Positions 24,240-36,300 of a DNA stretch of 64,000 nucleotides are shown here, piece after piece; the stretch's first letter is position 1; every line of letters starts with the position of its first letter. The DNA lies in contig OX104134.1 of the NCBI GenBank assembly GCA_944470555.2, positions 48,482,691-48,546,690 on the forward strand. The letters run 5' to 3'. Origin of the DNA: Heterobilharzia americana (lineage: Eukaryota; Platyhelminthes; Trematoda; Strigeidida; Schistosomatidae). A program made the translations under genes and the position numbers. The notes below the pieces were generated by a model, which was given only the letters and a program-made list of their open reading frames with translations, had not been told where the DNA came from and did not search any database.

Positions 24240-24335
24240 CCTAAAATCTTGCAAATTTTTCGACCTGTCAATGTGATGATGCCTGTAAGTTAGCTTCTCT
24301 CATGTTAAATTACCAATGTGCGAGTAAAGCGTTTA
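24240..24335 (+). repeat. Short dispersed repeat, copy 3
   Basis: Carries GATGCCTGTAAGTTAGCTTC, CTCATGTTAAAT and GAGTAAAG, paralleling copies 1 and 2. All three translate in one frame to a similar peptide (ACKLASLML-like), which could be chance conservation of a repeat rather than protein selection. Confidence 0.45.
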
Positions 24336-24379
24336 CGACTGTTATTAATCCTACCGACCTTGAGCGTTTTGAAAGCGGA

Positions 24380-24968
24380 TACTGTATCGACTTCAGGAAT
24401 CTCGTCCACAGGTCTACTCTTCGATGACTAGGTGAATTCTTTCTTCAACGTCTTCTGCGATGGAATGCCTCACACCACCAACCCTAAAAATGCAATGTCC
24501 GGAGTTAGGCTCAACTTTCTTCTGGTTAATGCAGCTGATACATCCATCCGCCCCACCTAGCGAAAAAATCGCATTCTTTGCTTTACCATGAAGCCATTCA
24601 GCATCAACTTGAACAGCTTTACGGCGGATCGTTCAGCGTCATCAATTAACATTCCATGTCATCAGTCGAAACTTTTGTGACAACGCCGTCAGCATCGAAT
24701 GATCTAAACGATTTCCTCTAAAGACGGAGCCACAGTTAGTGGCGTTTCTTATCACAAAAGCAGACCGATGGGAAACCCCTTGAAAAGCAAATATTTCTAC
24801 AACCTCTCCGACGGTGCAGATACACCACCATCCCCCACACTGCATAAAGCACCTGCAGTCTGGCCTACAGTCTGTCAGAAGGCTTGAAAATGTACTTGGG
24901 TGATTAGTGTGAGTAAATACATGTACATTTTCCCTACCCATTCTTAATGACATTTCTGATTGCTTCAT
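24380..24968 (-). other. Coding-like patch of unknown nature
   Basis: A 108-codon minus-strand frame (24968-24642) is followed after stops by a second readable stretch to about 24400 (for example KLFKLMLNGFMVKQ in one frame and NAIFSLGGADGCISC in another). G+C is higher than in the flanks, and there are several Cys/Trp residues. I do not recognise a domain. It could be a decayed exon, a processed pseudogene, or an unfamiliar mobile element. Confidence 0.3.
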
Positions 24969-27809
24969 ATCATCGTGGGGTCATTTTTAGCATGGTTTAT
25001 GTCATTTTTGAAGTTGTGTCAAGTCTCTCATAGATGTTTTTACCTGTGATGGAGTTATTTTTGGGGTTTTCGCTTTGATGATATCTTGTTACGACACTTC
25101 AAGTCCCTTTTTTGTGTTCCAGAGAGTCGTTTATTTCTGAAGGTGCCCCTGATTGGGACCCATGAGGTGTAGATTCTATGACCTGAATTGTGCCCTGTTC
25201 ACCATACCTTGCCATCATATATGAAGGCACGATTCAGTGACACGGTAGTCACATGACGTGAAGGTCACTTCAGGAATCTTCTTGAGATGTCCACCCATAG
25301 GCGTACTCTACCATTATTCCAAATGCATGCGTGGTTTGTAAAAGTGTGTGCGTTCATGCTAGAATTATTTTCCGTAACATGGAGCGTTACTGACACTTCG
25401 ATATTGACAAGCGAAATAGAATGGAATTACTCAGTGTGCAGTATATTTATGCGGGTTCATCTAAGAAGTAAATGCCGCCACATTTGCCAGTTAATATCCT
25501 TGGGCCTGAGTCCCTAAGATGGAGGTGAATGCGCAATATAAGTATATTACTGATGGTGTAGGTTTTTTATCGTAACCATTCGTAGTATCAGGCGGTCAAA
25601 TAAGAAATAACAGTAAGCAGCCGCAAGGTATTTCAAAGTCAGCACTTAATCACCTAACGTTGTGATGTTTAGTAAACGTAGGAGTAAGTAAAGCGAGACG
25701 TTTAGCGCAACGATTAGGGCACTCATATTCATGGCCGAAAAAAATGTTCGATTTGTGATGGATATGAGAAAATTACTTGAGAAGAATACTTGGACTTAAC
25801 CGCATATACAATGTGAAATGCAAACATCCTAGGAGCCGTTTACAGTGCCCCAGAGGTATTGATACAAAATGCTTATAAATTGGTTTAACTCTTGTGCATC
25901 AGTCAGCGGCGTGTTAGAGAATCCTCCCAACTGCGGAGACGTCTTCGTCTTCAGCTTCGTTTCCACTTCTTGCATATGCACCTACATCTTCCATGTAATC
26001 TGATCTGTGAACAGTTGGTTTAGGATACTTTATCAGGTAACTTTTGTAGCCAGGACAATTAACTCACCTCTATATATCTAGACTGATATACTTCAGTGTA
26101 GCATTTTTGTGCTTCTGTTTTGGGGTTGGCCTGATGCTCCCCTTTTTGTTCATTTCATGCCTGACCGATCAGTCTGTTGTTCTTGCGGGATCCTAGCAAT
26201 CACAATTGTCAGCGCACACCATGTCATCACGAATTCACGAGGAACGCACGAAATCTTGGGTCACAGCAGCACCACCCACTCTACCATCAAGAATATTCGA
26301 TGACTCAAATAATGGCTGAATAACTCCTAGTTTCGAGCTGCACTTGCTTTAATCTACTGGAAAACGCTGTTAGTGCCTGGCTACTTTATTCTTTGCTGCC
26401 TGCAAAACATTGGTGTTTTTCCTTTAAACGCGTCTCTCATGTGCCTTAAATAGCGATATTTTATGTGTTGTATCTCATAGTACATAGCGACGAACTCACG
26501 TTGACAAAGTGACCCTACCCGTAGACTGGTTTGTCTTCATGTAGCTTGTACTGGATGAAAATATGTTATCGTTCCTATCATTAAAAGTGTTAAGTATCCA
26601 TCATGTATGAGCACCAACACAAACATATACAGCCGAAAATGAAAAAATGATCGGAAATTCACCGAACACAGCAAGGTATAGAGCAAACGTTTGCCTTAAA
26701 CGGTTTCTTCGGCCCAGAAAGCGCGAATTTGGTCTCTGTAAAACGATTACAAGGTGAAAGAGAGGAGACCACGAATGTTGATTAATATGGCTACCGACTG
26801 GGCTCGTTACATGCTTGGCAAACAAATGAGTTTCCCATGGGGTTCCAGAAAAGAAAACTAACAGGAAGACTTGCAGGCAGGAACAACAGAAGTCAGAATA
26901 GGTGAAGTGCAAAACGTAGTACGTTTCCACTCGATTGAGAACACAAATTGTATTGATAGTGAATTTCGGCCGCACCGAAAGAGTAAATATTTTGTTACAA
27001 ATATTACGGAAAATATTAAGCGTGAGTGGAGATATAGAGGTAATTGTCAGTTTTGACCTTACGGTTCACAAATTAGTTTTTGCCCAGTCCTCAGTGATGT
27101 TGAGCTGAGTAACGTCGATGTGTCACTTTATCAATTGTTATTCAAAACATTTACCATTTCGGCCAGGTTGTTTCACCACGTTAGAGGCGTGGCACTGCTG
27201 ATTCATCCCGAAAGTCTAAACCGTCTGTTCGATGAATGTCAAATCAGTCTTATTTAGTATTTCAGACGTTCAAAGAATGGAAGCACACCATTTCTTCGCC
27301 ACTCTCCAAAGGTGAAGGCTAAAAAACCCAATCAACTACATGCCAGTAACGTTTCATTTATATTTTATAAGACTGTGAAACGCAGATATCTGAAACTTCC
27401 TGAACAAGGCTGAAATCATCGGTTCTATCCAGCACTGCTTCAGATTTGCTCGGTTAAATGCTTGAAATGCGATGACGAATGTTGAAGAACGGACTGATAG
27501 CTGAGGTGCCAGTTAAAGACTCTTTGTCGTCCTCAACCTAATCAAAACCCCTGAGGGAATTATACAACACTATGCTGGCCTGACTTCCTACGTTTGACGT
27601 TACAGAACCTCTCATTTTTATGTTTGAGGCGCATCTTAAGACAAAGGGAACCTCATCTGCCGAAAATGATTCAAAATCAGACGTATCTCGGGGAGCAGTT
27701 TAAAGATAACTGAACAGTTATCTATCAACAAAATGCCTCTATGAAGATCTCATCAAACACACTTCTGTCTTTTGAAACAACTAGTCAGTTTAATAAATTT
27801 CGATAACAC
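24969..27809. other. Non-coding stretch
   Basis: No gene, RNA gene or recognisable transposon was identified. The longest open frame (minus 26975-26601, 124 codons) has no family features and is AT-rich; I treat it as chance. Confidence 0.4.
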
Positions 27810-28060
27810 AATTAGAAGACGGGGATTATCTGAAAATTGGTGTATTTGCTGAATATATTTCGAACAGTCTGACCGCACATCAACCATCAATTTATATGTG
27901 AAAATTAAGAAACTCAAGTTCAAACATGATGAATAAGAAGAGGTTGTGATGTTAGTCTTGGTAATATCATCAGGTTACCAAGGACTACCTGAAACAAGAG
28001 TTACATGAAACAACAAATTGTTCCTGTACACTCAATGAGGACCTAAGTTCATGAATGACT
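27810..28060 (-). mobile_element. Retroelement 3' end, probable Penelope-like, left of head-to-head pair
   Basis: On the minus strand a short frame near 28080-27988 reads FVAEALVIHELRSSL then a stop at the CFR codon block, followed by about 160 bp of untranslated tail to about 27810. An EAL.I.EL.PSL pattern closes the GIY-YIG nuclease domain of Penelope-like elements, which are known in schistosomes. The interval is an inverted copy of 28392-28648 with only a handful of differences. A third partial copy of the tail lies at 44130-44310. The family label is tentative because no RT is attached. Confidence 0.5.
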
Positions 28061-28391
28061 AACGCTTCCGCAACAAACGCTTAGGCACAGACCTCAGCCT
28101 TGCATGAATGATTCTGTCGCATCCCACTGTATTTACCAATTCACATTTATGTGTGGGCACACAAATTGGGGGTGCAGTGGTGCCATGCAGAACACAGTGG
28201 TTGAACGTATACCTGAATAGCCTGAAAAACAGTTTAACACACAAACTTTGGTAAGTGCAAGTGACAGACACCCATCTCTATCTACAGCAAAATATATCAT
28301 CGAAATGAATCGTAATCTTTGTGCGGAAACAGGAACTGGGGTACTATATAGGAAGAGCCCGGGGGTGCATAATGAAATTTGCTGAAGCGCT

Positions 28392-28648
28392 GGCGATTCG
28401 TGAACTTAGGTCCTCACTGGGTGTACAGGAACAATTTGTTGTTTCATGTAACTCTTGTTTCAGGTAGTCCTTGGTAACCTGATGATATTACCAAGACTAA
28501 CATCACAACCTCTTCTTATTCATCATGTTTGAACTTGAGTTTCTTAATATCCACATAATAAATTGACTTGATGGTTGATGTGCGGTCAGACTGTTCGAAA
28601 TATATTCAGCAAATACACCAGTTTTCAGATGATCTTCTTCTAATAATG
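28392..28648 (+). mobile_element. Retroelement 3' end, probable Penelope-like, right of head-to-head pair
   Basis: Plus-strand reading AEALAIRELRSSLGVQEQF ends at a TAG shortly after CNSCFR, followed by the tail to about 28648. It mirrors the left copy. The 331 bp between the arms (28061-28391) contain the adjoining 5' parts of both truncated copies. The arrangement is two 5'-truncated elements pointing away from each other. Confidence 0.5.
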
Positions 28649-30178
28649 TTATCAAAACACTCCTGTTTATTGACAACGCCAAAGTGTGGGGGATGGTTTG
28701 CAAGGAAGAGGACTACAAAACTCTTTGAAACGACTTACCAAACCTGGAATCTGGTTGAAGCTATACAATCCAAAGGGAACTATTGAGTATTCACTTCAGA
28801 CAGCAGTTAGGAGGAAGTCAGAGTTGATGGAAGCACAATATGTTCCCACGTATTTTAGAGCAGAAGCAAAGCCATACCACCATAAAAATTGTACAGACAA
28901 ACAACATTATTTTTTACAAGTATTATGAAGAATGTACGAAATGTGTAAGGCGTGATGAAAAGGAAATACTATTTTATACAAAATTCCGTACAGTCTACAC
29001 CGTGTATTTCCTAGGCGCCCTTTTGGCTGTGGCTAGCTGTTGACATTGTATAGGAGATATAAAAAGTTTGATAATAACAGTAGTTGAAGTTGGAGGTGAC
29101 AGGGAACAAAGTGCGCACGACAGCCCTATTTGTTTGTCTCGATGCAACGTTGGAAATGAGGTGACCTGGTGGCATCTCTTAGGCCAATGCTTCAAATGGA
29201 TCATCCAAAACAGGCCAATATCTGCCTCATAAGGCTGACAATCCTATAGGGTTTCCGATCCTGTATCCGACCAGAGGTCTAAGCGAAAGGTTATGTTACT
29301 ATTTGGAACTGCTATCAGATCAGATCAAACTCATTCTGTCTCAAAGCATTCTCATTATGGCACGCCACGATGTAAGAAGTAGCGATGGCTCCTTCAGTTG
29401 ACGTGGTTTGACTACGCAGACCAGTGAGGTTAATCAAAAATACAGGCTAGTAGTAGGTGGCCATTTGCTTATCTATTTCTCTGAGGCTTCAATGCACCAT
29501 CAACATGATTCGCCATACTTTCTAAGTATTACTACAGATAATGTAATTTTCTTTGGTATTTTCTAAAAGTTTCATGTGTATACCCATAACTCCAAGGCTA
29601 AGCATACTCACTTCTTTAAGAATAAACACATCGGTTCGTACTTCCATGTACCTGTGCATACGGGAACTACCAAATATCCATTTACCTTATGAGCTAATCA
29701 TTATTCCCCCAAACAAGCCACCGACAAATTAGCCAAAACAATTATTGGGAGAATTATTAATTCCAAACCCTTGTATAAGTGCAGAGAAAAGATATCTGAA
29801 CCTATGCAAGATGTATAACAACGAAATAACCAAGCATCAATAAATAAAGACATGAACTTAAGACTTGCAGTGATTGTTGTCATATGCGGTGAAAGAAAAT
29901 CAACCACATGACTTTGAACCACAATTCGTCATCGATACAATTTGGAATTCAGCATTGTGTTCTGATTATGCATCATTCTTCTTCCCAGTTTTATATCGTG
30001 AAAGAGTAAGTGCATTCAAAAAACTGATAATTTCCAAGAATCTCTTCGTAATCATGACATGTAGGTTATCGTTGATTTCAAAAAAAAAATCGCCTCGATT
30101 ATTGTTTAAATTAACTACTGAGTCGGGCTCCCCTTCTGAGCGGTAGTTCGGTCTGAGGCATTGAGACATTTTGCACCA
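28649..30178. other. Sequence upstream of the LPCAT start
   Basis: Contains plus-strand open frames at 28686-28928 and 28840-29043 that are AT-rich and unrecognised. The region immediately before 30179 presumably holds the LPCAT promoter and 5' UTR, but no element can be named. An in-frame TGA at 30137-30139 limits the upstream extension of the coding frame. Confidence 0.4.
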
Positions 30179-30328
30179 ATGAGTACAACTGATCGTTGGG
30201 AGGATAATACTTTCGGGAAAGTCTCCCAGAAAAGGCCTTTGAGCACCAAAAATGAAACAGAACTTGGTGAACACATTCTAACTCCATTTACGTATCAGTG
30301 TGAAATCTCTAGGTTACAGTATTTTAAG
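30179..30328 (+). CDS. LPCAT: LPCAT exon 1 (N-terminus)
   Basis: ATG at 30179 gives a 50-residue polar N-terminus ending TPFTYQCEISRLQYFK, matching the NPFV...R..K segment just before the first membrane helix of LPCAT1/2. The exon ends at AAG followed by GTACAA, in phase 0. The only other upstream in-frame codons before the TGA at 30137 include no ATG, which supports this start. Confidence 0.75.
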
Positions 30329-33300
30329 GTACAACATGCCATTCACTTTTATTTTTGATCAAGATGTACTTATTTACCGTTATTATACTTCCTTTCCGTG
30401 CACTAGCAGTTGGGTTTTTTTTTCTCCTAACGCTTTTACTATCAAACCTGTTCACGATAGGTTACGATGTGAAGTCTCAAATCAAACCAGTGTGCGATTT
30501 AGAAGGTATGGAAATGATGAATACAAATGGTATTTTCAGGTGGTTACTCCTACCGATCGTAGTTATATTTGCCCGTTGTGTCTTTTTCCTTGGTGGTTTT
30601 CACTGGATTAAATTTAAAGGGACACGCGCAACACGTAAGGAGGCGCCCATTCTGGTTGTCGCACCGCACTCCTCATTCTTTGATTCGCTTGTTGTTGTAG
30701 CACTTGGTATGCCTTCAGTCGTGGGGAAGACGGAGTCAGCTGAATCTTTTGTCCGTGGATTTTTCAAGGTGCTGCAACCGATCCTGGTAAATCGAGAGGA
30801 TCCTGACTCAAGGAAGAAAGCCATTCAAGAACTTAATCGTCGCGCTAAGTCAAAAGAAGATTGGCCTCAAATTGTCATTTTTCCAGAGGGCACATGTACT
30901 AATCGAAGCTGCATTGCGACATTCAAGTCCGGTGAGTTTTTTCATCTGGACGTCATTGTTTGCATTGATGATAAGTTGGGTGGCAATGTATGTAATTTTA
31001 TTGCTGTTCTCTACACTTCACTTTTGTCATTTCTCCGTCTAGTAGTTGTATGACCCGAGTAGTTTTTGCCGATTGTCTTCTAATGCTGATATTGAATTGC
31101 AGTGTCTAATGTGTACAATCCATCTACACAATGAGTCACTCGATTTAACTTTCCTGACCTCGTACAATCAAACACAAAATCATTTGCGTATATTCCTCAC
31201 ACCTGGGAAACCTTGGTCATATACAAGTGAGTTTTCTGTCCACAACGTACCATCATTCAGTGAAATGCAACTACCGATTTTATGCGCGGAAAATTAGATG
31301 TGCAATAGTTTAATTCGCTCAACATACTTTTTTTCAGAGCCATAAGTTAGAGAAGTGAGTTAGGGATCAGTCAAAGGTTGTTAAGTTAATCATTCAAAAA
31401 TGGTACCAGATAAGGAAACCCCAAAGGATAAGTAATATAGTGCGGACGACAATGCTTATTTGTGATTCATGTTTTTAATTTTGGTAGGTCTAACAGCCTG
31501 ACTTATGGAAATGTCAGTAGTTTTAATCTATTATTACGAAATATGCTCCTTTAGGCTGTTTATTTCTGGCTTTCTCGTATCCATACCACCTACACGATAA
31601 GCAGACAATCAATTTCGTTTCTTCGTAAAGCTAGAAATTGAGAAGGTTGTGGGTACTTGATTACGAATGCAGCCACGTAGTAAGAGTTGTCAACTCCTAG
31701 ACGTGTTCCTCAGACGTGTATACCTTCTCTTTGGATTGCTTCTGGATCGCCTAGGTTTTATGCGGTAGCATGCATGACAGACCATCACTTACCTTAATGT
31801 TAGATGTAATTTTCCGTCAGAAGCCCAGAAACTGCCAATATATAATACAGGATATCTCCAATTTATTCTCTATGTTAGATTCTTTAACACAAGCCCCCAA
31901 ATGGTGAACAATAAGTGATAATTTTGAAATTCTGACGCTTGCACATGCGCATCAGCTCCCTATTTTACCGTGGTTCTGATATATGCCATTATATGCTCCC
32001 AGAAGATAATGTTGCTGTCTTGACCCTTGTGGATTTTAATAACGTAGCAATATACTGAAAGTGATTATTTATGACCACATAATTTCATAACTGGTCTATC
32101 ATTGGCTTTTCAGTCTTATTAAGTATTAGTCACTAGATTAGATGCAAATTGCAATAGAATGCTGGTCGATTTGATGTGTGAATATTGATAAGGCCTTGTG
32201 TGACAACTGAGAGATATGCACTCATGAAAACAAAATTATTAGCTAACTGATTGTACTTGGTTTGATTCGGAAAACAAACTAATTGGTGGTCAAAATTACT
32301 TACAGGTTGACAGTTTTGACTTATTTTGTGTATCATCATTTACCAAAAACAACTCTCATACAGCTATATAAACAGCCATACAACTAAGAAAGGACATATA
32401 GTCGAAAGTGAGAGCAAAGGTCACTAAACAGCTAGTGACTTCTCAGTAACGTATAAAAGGTTGCCCTACTCTTTACTACATCATTAACGTAACCAACCAA
32501 CTTGATTGAGGTTGGAATAGCAGTTTTCGTCAGCTTAGCGGAAATAACTCTGCACTCAAAAGTCTGGTATGAGGGTTAATTTCTGTAAGGATATTAGAAC
32601 TCTTTATGGCTATATTTGTCCGCTTGCTGTTGTTTACGTTATCAAAAACAATTCATATTCGTATCTGGATAACGTGTGTTCCACTCCAAAAGGTGGGGAT
32701 TTTGTCTTGATACCTTTGTAAGGTCCTAGGGCACTTTCCAAAACGATGGCAATAAAAATCTAAAGACGCTCAGGTAAAATAATTTCCTAAAACTAGTGCT
32801 GCGAGCAAACTAATGTCTAATAACCCTGTGTTTGTACTTTGGTTTACGCCACACAGACCGATTTTCGTCAAGAGTAGGTGTAACTACCCAAAGGTATTTT
32901 GATCGTTAAGTTGTCAGGAGCTTCAGGCTAAAGATGGCATTCTGTAACTAAGAGAGTAGTCAACAATGAATTCCAGAACTGACCGCATTACATTTTTATC
33001 TCCAGATAGACAGATTCAGCATTGTAGAACCTCATAAAAGTGCATCACCGTTATTAGTACGGACAGTGTCAACTATCTGTTTTATAATGGCGGATAGAAT
33101 ACAAATTTGTGTAGGTCGTAAATTTTGGTGTGAGAGGTGGTGAGGTAGCGTTGTAGCTCTGTGGAGAATTCGGTTTGTCATGACACTATACAAGTGGTTT
33201 TGCACCACGAAAACCTTTCATTAGACAGATGGATCACTGTAGCCTACTAATCATGTACCTTATTTTTGCTACACTAAATTTCCTTTTTGGAAAGCAAGTA

Positions 33301-36300
33301 TTATTTTTTTTCGAAGTAATACTGATATGCTTTGTATGTTTTGAGTATTGCGCAATTCATTCCATTCTAGGTGATTCTAAGTTGGTGATATTTTCAATTT
33401 TTCCGCATTCCATAGGTGCTTTTAACGCAGGTGTACCGGTTCAGCCAGTGGTCATTCGTTGGCCCAATAAGTGGTGAGTGAGCTGGTTTTTGGTGATGAT
33501 TATATAAAATGTAATTTCTTTCAGTAGGCTTCTACACATTTTACTCGAACTCAAATGCCTTTCTTCAGTACTGAGCATGGAAGTAGTTTAGCGACATTTT
33601 ATTCTTCTGATATTGAAGAAGTGTAATTCTGAAGCAAGCTTAAAATTCATCAGCTCAAGAATATGCCAAATGTGTATAAGGTGTATGAACGGATCTCAAA
33701 TATTACATGCTTTTGTTATTAAACTTCTCTTTCGATAGAGTGCATAAATGCGAATCCCCGGAGTGCTAATGTAATTCCTCCAAGTGTAATTATGAAGTAT
33801 CTTGTACAGCTATTGGTTATCGGTTTATAAATTGGAGTTGTAACCAGTAAGTCAATTATGTAAATCCACTGTCTATCAATACAGGGATAGCAGGGTAGTA
33901 TGTGTGCGTATCATAGTATACGCAGTTTCTGAGTTAGTACTAATTTCGCTACTAAATAAAATAAGAAATTATGGTTGCATGCCTCTGTGTTTTGACTTTC
34001 CACAAATGGATCGAGGGTTCAAACTCAGCTCAACCTATTTTGGCTATGGTAACCGGATGTCATCATAAACCCCCACGTAGTGTGATAGCCTAATAGATAG
34101 AAATTGTACGGGTTTGAGTTACATTACTTGGTATTTATTACATATATCTTGCAACGAAGACATAAATAGTATGAATCATCAACTTAAATCAAGCATGTTT
34201 ACAAAAACATCGTTCTCTGCAGCTTTGAGGAAAAGGTGGTATTCAGTTTTCCTTGACTGCAAAGTCCAAGCGGTTTACCCGGAGGTCTTTATAGGGATGT
34301 TTTGAAATTTCTAACAATTCAGTTTAAATTTAAGATTTTCTTCGGTGGGAAGCACTGTCTTTTTCAGGATATTCTCTACTGTATGTGTCAACGAATTTCA
34401 CTTTACGAAGGACGAATTTTCTACTAAAGTTTAAAATCTATTAATGTATGCTGCTTTTACTTTTACTCATTACTATTGACTGAGAATTCATGTCACCTGT
34501 TAAACACATGGTTTTAGCTTTTTTTACCCTGGGTAATATGGGTACTACTTTCTGAAAGTCCACAAAATGACGTGAATTCTCGACCGTTGGCTGCTACCTT
34601 GACGTAGTGGTCGAGCGTGTGTTACCTGACTGAATTAACGACACTGGCTGGGACGATTGTTGCTTGAGGTCCTACCTTGTCAGAAAGGTATTTCGAATAG
34701 TGGTAAGATGAAAAGCAGTTAGTGTTACGGTGTGAATTTCCACACTGAGATGTGCGTTCTTTGTTGAAGTCGTACTTCTGGCTGGATGGTGTTTGACAGC
34801 AGCAAGGTGTTTCCCATGGATAGTCAGCACTATTATGCTAATTCTGTCTTCCCTATGGAATGGTGACGGGTTAGAAAATATGTACTCCAACAACAGCATC
34901 CTTCCCTGCCCTTAGATCCTCTCGTGATGCGGTGCAGATGTTTTCTATTCGAGGTTAACACATTCTAATCTCAAATCATTCCTCAAATGGCTGTGTAACA
35001 GGCCTCAAGCAACTATCTCAAGGGCTTTGTATTTACGCAAGTCTTTTCCTCTTTCTCTTCTAGGTACCATGCAGGTACAGGTTCCACCGTGTGGGGGCAG
35101 TAGAAAAGGGCCAACCACCCGCACGCTTCCGGTATCATACAAGATCCAATCAAACACAACCTGTCCTCCTTACCTGTGTCCCATTTTGCTTTCATCTCCT
35201 GAACTGATAGTAAACCTCTTAGAACTTTCTCAGACTCCGGACGGACCATCATAGTTTCCTAATTTGGCACCGAGTTCGGACGTTGAAGGCTCCTAAATGA
35301 AGTCGATGGCGGGGGTCTTAGGTGACTAGGAATGAGGTTTCGATGGGTTTGGTCGTTGACAATGGTTGCAGAATAAGAGGTTTGGTAAGGCGCCAAAGGC
35401 CTAATATTAGTATGAGGAGGTGAGGGCGAAGGAGGAGATAGAGTTGAGGAGAATAGGTTATATTTGATAGGGTCTTGTGAACTACTGTCCGCGTGTGGGC
35501 GGTTGGCACATCCCGGGTGTCCACAGAATGGAAGGGTACTTCTGAAGTTTCCTGAAGGGAAAAAGATTTGTGTGACAATCGAGCCTGTTGGACATATGCT
35601 TGTCATATAGCATTTTTCGGGTTTTGTTTTGAGATTTAGTTGTTCAGAAAGAACCCAAACTGTTGTCACCGGAAGACCGTGGAGCAGGGTTGAGTGTTTT
35701 ATTTTTGAGGCTAACCTTTCCTAACTCCTTCCTCCCATTGGGAAGTCAGTATCAGCCTGGGACTGCTAGTCATCCTATGGTAACATCTTACTACTGTCAC
35801 ACCTCAATCCAGCCCACAGTTCGATCTCACCCTCACACCTCCATCATTGTCTAGTAATCTACACTATAACGGTGACTGCTTTTCCTTTTACTGCTGTCCA
35901 GCAGACCTTTCTGGCATGGAAGGATTTCGACGGAACAAGCTTTCCAGCCAGTTTAGCTCGTTGGGTCATTGTGATATGCAAACCCAACCACCATATCAAG
36001 GTAGCAACTACCAGCCGGATTTGTCGCTGTGTGCAATATCTCGGTAACACTAACGCATGTGTCAACCCACCGGATACTCTCACTATGCATATGTGAATCA
36101 TTGCATTATAAGCAGTTTTTAGATTGTGCTCAGAGCAAACAAGAAAGTCAGGGTAATCAATAAAGCTCTAAATATTCACCGACTGAGATGGTTTAAATAT
36201 GTGTGGCGAAGGTTGAGCCACCACCTAAGTCAACGTGTGACACTAATCGAAGTAGGATTAAATTGGAATAAGTTTAAGAAAAGCCAGACCAAGAAGTGAC

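Noticed and set aside
26601..26975. 124-codon minus-strand open frame
   Set aside because: No domain, AT-rich codon use and no splice or homology context; length is within chance for this stretch.
34000..34110. Box B-like GGGTTCAAACTC resembling a tRNA T-arm
   Set aside because: No matching box A or stems upstream; too weak to call a SINE.
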